Source of the DNA: Luteimonas marina | Lineage (GTDB): Bacteria; Pseudomonadota; Gammaproteobacteria; Xanthomonadales; Xanthomonadaceae | Direction: 5' to 3' | NCBI RefSeq assembly: GCF_007859325.1 | Contig: NZ_VOHK01000003.1 | Span: forward strand, 248,001-312,000 | Length of the DNA: 64,000 nt | In this document: piece after piece, positions 58,360 through 64,000 of the stretch | Numbering within the stretch: the first letter of the stretch is position 1 | Layout: every line of letters starts with the position of its first letter | Notes under the pieces: model-generated | The model's input: only the letters and a program-made list of their open reading frames with translations | What the model was told of the DNA's origin: nothing | The model's database searches: none | Program-made: the position numbers and the translations under genes

Positions 58360-59340
58360 ATGCCCGCCGACACCCGCCCGCCCGCCATCGCCCTCATGGG
58401 CCCCACCGCCTCGGGCAAGACCGCGCTGGCGCTGGACTGGGCCGAGCGTTTCGGCGGCGAGATCATCAGCGTCGATTCGGCGCTGGTCTACCGCGGCCTC
58501 GACATCGGTTCGGCCAAGCCGGATGCGGACGAGCGCGCACGCGCACCGCACCACCTGCTCGATCTGCGCGATCCCTGGGACAGCTACTCGGCCGCGGAAT
58601 TCGCGCGTGACGCGCGGCGCGCCATCGACGCCATCGTCGCGCGCGGCCGCCTGCCGATCCTCGCCGGCGGCACCGGACTCTACTTCCAGGCCCTGCTGCG
58701 CGGGCTGTCGCCGATGCCGGCGGCCGACGCCGACATGCGCGCCGGCATCGCCGCGCAGGCGCGCGAACGCGGCTGGCCGGCCATGCATGCGGAGCTGGCC
58801 GCGATCGACCCGGCCGCCGCGGCGAGGATCAAGCCCGGCGATCCGCAGCGCATCCAGCGCGCGCTGGAGGTGTTCCGGCTCAGCGGCCGCCCGATCAGCG
58901 ACTGGCAGCGCGAACCGCCGGCCGCGCCGCGCCTGCCGGTGAAGGTGCTCAAGATCGTCGTTGCGCCGCGCGATCGCGGCGTCCTGCACGCGCGTATCGC
59001 CGCGCGCTTCGACGCGATGCTCGCTGCCGGCTTCCTCGACGAGGTGCGCGCGCTGCGTGCGCTGCCGGCGCTGCAGGCGCATCCGGCGCCGCAGGATTTG
59101 CCGGCGATCCGCGCCGTCGGCTACCGCCAGGCCTGGGAACACCTCGACGGGGGCAGCGATGCCGCCGGATTCCGCGACCGCGCGATCTTCGCCACCCGCC
59201 AGCTCGCCAAGCGCCAGCTCACCTGGCTGCGCGGCGAGCTCGATGCGCAATGGTTCGATCCGGGCGAGGGGGGCGGTGCCGGGATCGAGGGGGCTGTCCG
59301 GCGCTTTCTCCGCGGTCGGGCGTTGGCAGGTGGCGCCTGA
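58360..59340 (+). CDS. miaA: tRNA dimethylallyltransferase MiaA
   Basis: Adds dimethylallyl to A37 of tRNAs reading codons beginning with U. 326 residues; P-loop [12 protein letters not shown] (about 14), [19 protein letters not shown] (about 37), the [12 protein letters not shown] segment, [13 protein letters not shown] (about 101) and AVGYRQAW (about 253). It is first in the miaA-hfq-hflX-hflK-hflC run typical of gammaproteobacteria. The stop lies inside a REP pair. Confidence 0.97.
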   Translation: MPADTRPPAIALMGPTASGKTALALDWAERFGGEIISVDSALVYRGLDIGSAKPDADERARAPHHLLDLRDPWDSYSAAEFARDARRAIDAIVARGRLPILAGGTGLYFQALLRGLSPMPAADADMRAGIAAQARERGWPAMHAELAAIDPAAAARIKPGDPQRIQRALEVFRLSGRPISDWQREPPAAPRLPVKVLKIVVAPRDRGVLHARIAARFDAMLAAGFLDEVRALRALPALQAHPAPQDLPAIRAVGYRQAWEHLDGGSDAAGFRDRAIFATRQLAKRQLTWLRGELDAQWFDPGEGGGAGIEGAVRRFLRGRALAGGA

Positions 59341-59384
59341 AGGCGCTCCTGCGGCGGATTTCCCGTAGAAGCGCCTTCAGGCGC
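59333..59384. repeat. TTCA-loop REP pair over the miaA stop codon
   Basis: Arms 59333-59352 and 59365-59384 pair with two mismatches of 20. Both carry GCGCC-TTCA-GGCGC hairpins. The left arm includes the last codons of miaA. Confidence 0.85.
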
Positions 59385-59579
59385 GCCCCCGCCCGCCACC
59401 CCCGGGAACCCCGGCACGATTCCGCGACGCGGCGCACAAAACCGCCCCGCGAACGCGTACGGGTTGTGTACCATCGGTACGTCGCCGCCGCATGGGGAAC
59501 ACGCGGGTCGGGCGATGCGGCCGGGGAACGCCCGCGGGCGCCGGTTCGGACACAACAATAACCAAGCTGGGGAAACACC

Positions 59580-59855
59580 ATGTCCAAGGGGCAATCCTTG
59601 CAGGATCCTTTCCTGAATGCGCTGCGGCGCGAACGCGTACCGGTCTCCATCTACCTGGTCAACGGCATCAAGCTGCAGGGCGTCATCGAATCCTTCGACC
59701 AGTTCGTCGTCCTGCTGCGCAACACCGTCAGCCAGATGGTCTACAAGCACGCCATTTCCACCGTGGTGCCGGCGCGCAACGTGCGCGTGGGGCCGGGCGG
59801 GGGCGTGGTCCAGGCGGCCGAGGGCGCCGAGGACATGACGGCCGAAACCGCCTGA
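59580..59855 (+). CDS. hfq: RNA chaperone Hfq
   Basis: 91-residue Sm-like hexameric RNA chaperone for small-RNA/mRNA pairing. Sm1 (about 6-46, [28 protein letters not shown]) and Sm2 (about 48-66, [10 protein letters not shown]) motifs are intact, followed by a short acidic tail. The 239-bp gap before it holds a REP pair and a possible promoter, so it is probably transcribed both from miaA and on its own. Partner of any small RNA in this genome, including the candidate near ahpC. Confidence 0.98.
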   Translation: MSKGQSLQDPFLNALRRERVPVSIYLVNGIKLQGVIESFDQFVVLLRNTVSQMVYKHAISTVVPARNVRVGPGGGVVQAAEGAEDMTAETA

Positions 59856-59863
59856 GCGGCCCG

Positions 59864-59887
59864 GTCCGGGCGCAGCAGGCCCCGGAC
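59864..59887 (+). other. Intercistronic hairpin hfq-hflX
   Basis: A seven-pair stem GTCCGGG/CCCGGAC (59864-59870 with 59881-59887) with a ten-base loop and no T-tract. Possible mRNA stability or processing element rather than a terminator. Confidence 0.5.
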
Positions 59888-59947
59888 GGTTGAAGATCGG
59901 GCCGGCGGCCTCCATGTCTGATGGCCTGAGCCGCCGCCCGAGTCGAG

Positions 59948-61309
<1,362 letters not shown>

Positions 61310-61317
61310 ACTATCGG

Positions 61318-61344
61318 GCCGCGTCGCCGGAAACGGCGCGCGGC
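61318..61344 (+). other. Long GAAA-loop hairpin between hflX and hflK
   Basis: GCCGCG-T-CGCCG-GAAA-CGGCG-CGCGGC: eleven pairs with one bulged T and a GNRA loop, with no following T-run. It lies in the 57-bp gap and may uncouple hflKC expression from hflX or protect an RNA end. Confidence 0.65.
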
Positions 61345-61366
61345 GGAACCCCAGACTGGAGCAGGC

Positions 61367-62506
61367 ATGGCCTGGAACATTCCCGGCAAGAACAACGACG
61401 ACCAGCCACCGGAGCGCAAGCGACCGGAGGGCAACGGCCGCAACCCGTGGCCGCCCAAGCGCCGTCGCGGCAGCGGTGGCCTCGGCGACATCGGCGACCG
61501 CCTGCGCGATGCGTTCGGTGGTGGCGGTGGCGGCGGCAACCCGCTGCGCTGGATCGCGATCGCGCTGGCGCTGTGGCTGGTGTTCAACTGCTTCGTGCTG
61601 ATCGGCGAACAGCAGCGCGGCGTGGTGCTGCGCTTCGGCGAGATCGCGCGGATCATGCAGCCCGGCCCGAACTTCAAGCTGCCCTGGCCGGTCGAGAGCG
61701 TGGTCAAGGTCGACGCCACCTCGGTCCGCACCTTCAGCAACTCCATGCCGGTGCTGACCCGCGACGAGAACATCGTGACCGTGTCGTTCAACGTGCAGTA
61801 CCGGGTCAGCGACCCGGAGCTGTTCCTGTTCGGCACCCGCGATGCGGTGCGCGTGCTGGAGCAGGTCTCGCAGAGCGCGGTGCGCGAACAGATCGGCCGC
61901 GCCGACCTCGACACCGCGCTCAACGCCCGCGGCCCGCTGTCGGTGGCTGCCTCGACGGCGCTGCAGGCCTCGCTCGAGGCCTATCGCACCGGCCTCGTGG
62001 TCACCGAGCTGAACCTGCAGGACGCGCGTCCGCCGGAAGAGGTCAAGCCGGCCTTCGACGAGGTCAACAGCGCCCAGCAGACCAACGAGCGCCTGGTCAA
62101 CGAGGCCCGCGCCTACGCCGCCAAGGTGGTCCCGGAAGCGCGCGGCGACGCGCAACGCCTGCGCACCACCGCCGAGGGCTACAAGACCGCGTCCGTGGCC
62201 CGCGCCACCGGTGACGCGCAGCGCTTCACGCTGCTGGTCGACGAATATCGCAACGCGCCCGACGTGACCCGCAAGCGCCTGTGGCTGGAAACCGTGCAGC
62301 AGGTGCTGGCCGACAACCGCAAGATCGTGGGCGGCGACGGCCGCCAGCTGATCTACGTGCCGATGACGCAGTCCGGCAGTTCGGGCAGCGCCTCGCAGCC
62401 GCCGGTGCTGCCGCAGGAGATCGTGTCGCCGCCGGTCACCGCGACGCCGGACCCGGCCCTGCCGCGGCCGGCGCGCGCGACCCGCGCCGAAGGAGGCAAC
62501 CGATGA
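61367..62506 (+). CDS. hflK: FtsH regulator HflK
   Basis: 379-residue SPFH-domain membrane protein that forms a cage with HflC around the protease FtsH. The cytoplasmic N-terminus is Arg/Pro/Gly-rich (about 1-58) and a single membrane helix (about 60-80) follows. The SPFH domain contains EQQRGVVLRFGEIARIMQPGPNFKLPWP (about 82-108) and ends with a coiled coil. The C-terminal tail is Pro/Ser-rich. The stop overlaps the hflC start as ATGA. Confidence 0.97.
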   Translation: MAWNIPGKNNDDQPPERKRPEGNGRNPWPPKRRRGSGGLGDIGDRLRDAFGGGGGGGNPLRWIAIALALWLVFNCFVLIGEQQRGVVLRFGEIARIMQPGPNFKLPWPVESVVKVDATSVRTFSNSMPVLTRDENIVTVSFNVQYRVSDPELFLFGTRDAVRVLEQVSQSAVREQIGRADLDTALNARGPLSVAASTALQASLEAYRTGLVVTELNLQDARPPEEVKPAFDEVNSAQQTNERLVNEARAYAAKVVPEARGDAQRLRTTAEGYKTASVARATGDAQRFTLLVDEYRNAPDVTRKRLWLETVQQVLADNRKIVGGDGRQLIYVPMTQSGSSGSASQPPVLPQEIVSPPVTATPDPALPRPARATRAEGGNR

Positions 62507-63366
62507 GATTCAACCTGATCATCCCCGTGGTGCTGCTGGTGCTGCTGGGCCTGCTCGGCTCGGTCTACGTCGTGCGCGAGGGGCAGGTGGCGCTGGTGCT
62601 CAACCTGGGCCGCGTCGCCCGCACCGACATCGGCCCGGGCCTGCACTTCAAGGTCCCGCTGATCGAGACCGCGCGTGTGTTCGACCGCCGCTTCTACGCC
62701 GCCGAGTTCTCGCCCGAGCGCTACCTCACCTCAGAGCGCAAGGACGTGAGCGTCGACTTCGTCGCGATCGGCCTGATCAACAACGTCGGCGACTTCTACC
62801 GCGCCACCGGCGGGCAGATGGACGTGGCCAACGACCGCCTCGCGCCGATCATCAAGGACTCGCTGCGCAACGAGATCAACGCGCGCACGCTGACCGAACT
62901 GGTGTCGGGCGACCGCGCCGAGATCATCGCCAAGCAGCTCGAGGGCATCAACGAGGCCGCGAAGACGCTGGGCATGCGCGTGATCGACATCCGCCTCAAG
63001 CAGATCGACCTGCCCACCGACAGCGACGTCATCGCCCAGGTCTACGACCGCATGCGCGCCGAACGCCGCCAGGTGGCCAGCCGGCTGCGCGCCGAGGGCG
63101 AGGAGCAGGCGCGCATCATCCGCGCCGAGGCCGACCGCGAGCGCACCGTGCTGGTGGCCGAGGCCGAACGCGACGCGCAGAAGCTGCGCGGCGAGGGCGA
63201 TGCCGAGGCGACCCGCATCTACGGCCAGGCCGCACAGCGCGACCCCGCCTTCTACGCCTTCCAGCGCAGCCTGGAGGCCTACCGCAACGCGTTTGCCGAC
63301 GGCGACGGCGTGATCGTGCTCGAGCGCAACGATCCCTTCCTGCAGTACCTGCGCAACGATCGCTGA
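62503..63366 (+). CDS. hflC: FtsH regulator HflC
   Basis: 287-residue partner of HflK with an N-terminal membrane helix (about 5-22), SPFH domain (about 20-190, VVREGQVALVLNLGRVARTDIGPGLHFKVPLIE) and a coiled coil rich in Arg/Glu/Ala (about 190-245). Last residues FLQYLRNDR. Translation is coupled to hflK through a 4-bp overlap. Confidence 0.97.
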   Translation: MRFNLIIPVVLLVLLGLLGSVYVVREGQVALVLNLGRVARTDIGPGLHFKVPLIETARVFDRRFYAAEFSPERYLTSERKDVSVDFVAIGLINNVGDFYRATGGQMDVANDRLAPIIKDSLRNEINARTLTELVSGDRAEIIAKQLEGINEAAKTLGMRVIDIRLKQIDLPTDSDVIAQVYDRMRAERRQVASRLRAEGEEQARIIRAEADRERTVLVAEAERDAQKLRGEGDAEATRIYGQAAQRDPAFYAFQRSLEAYRNAFADGDGVIVLERNDPFLQYLRNDR

Positions 63367-63430
63367 CGCGTTCGTTTCCTGCCTTCCCCGCGAGCGGGGA
63401 GGGCTTCAACTTCCCCGGCGAGGCGCACGC

Positions 63431-63619
63431 ATGAACGACCTCTGGGCCGCCCTGTGCCTTGTCGCCGTCCTCGAAGGGCTGGTGCTGTTCGTCGCCCCGG
63501 GCGGCTGGAAGCGCGCTGCGGAACAGCTGCAGGCGCTGCCCGAGCGCCAGCTGCGGACGATCGGCGGGATCGTGCTCGTCATCGGTCTGGTTGCCCTGTA
63601 CTTCGTGCGCGGCGGGTAA
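63431..63619 (+). CDS. DUF2065 small membrane protein (YjeT-like)
   Basis: 62 residues with two membrane helices (about 3-20 and 43-58). The family (DUF2065/YjeT) is a regular neighbour between hflC and purA, and its function is unknown. An 11-pair GC-rich hairpin near 63382-63403 precedes it without a T-tract. Confidence 0.88.
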   Translation: MNDLWAALCLVAVLEGLVLFVAPGGWKRAAEQLQALPERQLRTIGGIVLVIGLVALYFVRGG

Positions 63620-63664
63620 GAGCCTGTTCACGGTCCTTGTACCAGGGGCAAACCTCACCGAAGA

Positions 63665-63692
63665 CGTCATCCCGGCTTTCGCCGGGATGACG
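63665..63692. repeat. Solitary GAAA/TTTC-type GTCAT hairpin
   Basis: CGTCATCCCGGC, a TTTC loop and the reverse complement: a perfect 12-pair stem, the same sequence as each arm of the 25.4-kb repeat, here as a single arm. Confidence 0.9.
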
Positions 63693-63776
63693 GAGGCTCC
63701 TGCTCTTGCTCCGCAGCCTTCGTGGCGCCCCACGGCCGCGGGGTGGCCTCCGTCGCCCGAAACCCGGATAATGCGC

Positions 63777-63823
63777 AAAAGCCGGGTGGGCCGATCCAGC
63801 AGGATCGCGCCTCCCGGCTTTTT
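63777..63823 (+). terminator. Branched intrinsic terminator before purA
   Basis: An outer stem AAAAGCCGGG/CCCGGCTTTT (63777-63786 with 63813-63822) encloses an inner six-pair hairpin CGATCC-AGCA-GGATCG (63792-63807), and a T-run follows. It can act in both directions by its A/T ends. It would end the hfl transcript and separate it from purA. Confidence 0.7.
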
Positions 63824-63943
63824 CCGTGTCTGGCCCCGGCGTGGCGGCGCGCTCCCCGATGGAGCAAACCGTGCAATCGCGACGAGGCCCGATCCGGCCC
63901 ATCCAGCGGCCCCGATGGCCGCATGCAAGAGGAGTGACCTGCC

Positions 63944-64000
63944 ATGGGTCAGTCAGTGGTGGTTCTCGGCGCCCAGTGGGGCGACGAAGGCAAGGGCAAG
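63944..64000 (+). CDS. purA: Adenylosuccinate synthetase PurA (N-terminus only)
   Basis: The first 19 codons read MGQSVVVLGAQWGDEGKGK, the highly conserved GTP-binding N-terminus of PurA, which couples IMP and aspartate to adenylosuccinate in AMP synthesis. The start follows GAGGAG with good spacing. The remainder lies outside the window. The position after hflC and DUF2065 is the usual one. Confidence 0.95.
   Translation, partial: MGQSVVVLGAQWGDEGKGK

Larger units (their letters stand above)
63620..63943. other. Intergenic region before purA
   Basis: 324 bp with a GTCAT-type hairpin (63665-63692), a bifurcated terminator-like hairpin (63777-63822) and the purA Shine-Dalgarno GAGGAG around 63929-63934. 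A GATAAT at about 63767-63772 could be a -10 element, but no -35 is clear. No gene seen. Confidence 0.6.

Overview
The window is a contiguous piece of a high-GC gammaproteobacterial chromosome. Gene order and protein type point to the Lysobacteraceae/Xanthomonadaceae (Lysobacter, Luteimonas, Xanthomonas and relatives): an lptD-surA-pdxA cluster, an ahpC-ahpF-oxyR cluster, split-subunit pnt genes, two secreted serine proteases with PKD/PPC/P-domain tails, and miaA-hfq-hflX-hflK-hflC-DUF2065-purA. I see no rRNA, tRNA, CRISPR array, prophage, integrase or transposase, so this looks like ordinary core chromosome. Gene edges often overlap as ATGA or GTGA, which suggests translational coupling.

Layout. 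1-5 kb (minus): pdxA (cut by the window edge), surA and lptD, outer-membrane biogenesis. 5-7 kb (minus): a histone-deacetylase-like amidohydrolase, a PduO-type cobalamin adenosyltransferase and a small membrane protein. 7-9.5 kb (plus): two coupled ubiquinone-pathway flavin hydroxylases. 9.5-15 kb (minus): a DUF808 membrane protein, rlmM, a deaminase, a lipoprotein and glnS. 15-18 kb (plus): a 7TM diguanylate cyclase and msrA. 18-23 kb (minus): rnk, oxyR, ahpF and ahpC, peroxide defence, with a possible OxyR site and a candidate small RNA upstream of ahpC. 23-25 kb (plus): prmC and a proline iminopeptidase. 25-28.5 kb (minus): N-formylglutamate amidohydrolase-like, Nudix, 5'-3' exonuclease and nitroreductase. 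28.5-36.7 kb: a DUF1631 protein, transhydrogenase genes split by an opposing sigma-factor cassette, and sufT. 37-42 kb: the two secreted proteases. 42.5-47 kb: mtnP, a cold-shock protein, and a flavin monooxygenase coupled to an AidB-like acyl-CoA dehydrogenase. 47-49.4 kb: a secreted hydrolase and ohr, divergent from an AraC regulator. 49.4-53.5 kb: an ABC exporter, a YigZ protein and a second sigma/anti-sigma-like pair. 53.6-58.3 kb: a dual GAF-GGDEF-EAL protein convergent with a von Willebrand lipoprotein. 58.4-64 kb: the miaA-hfq-hfl operon and the start of purA.

The most striking non-coding feature is a family of intergenic repeats built from paired hairpin modules. One type starts GTCAT and keeps its secondary structure through compensatory base changes. 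The other has a GCGCC-TTCA-GGCGC type hairpin. Nine loci of the first type and four of the second occur in 64 kb. All lie just downstream of genes, and every convergent gene gap longer than about 20 bp carries one. A textbook UUCG-loop terminator with no plus-strand gene before it marks a likely unannotated small RNA beside ahpC.
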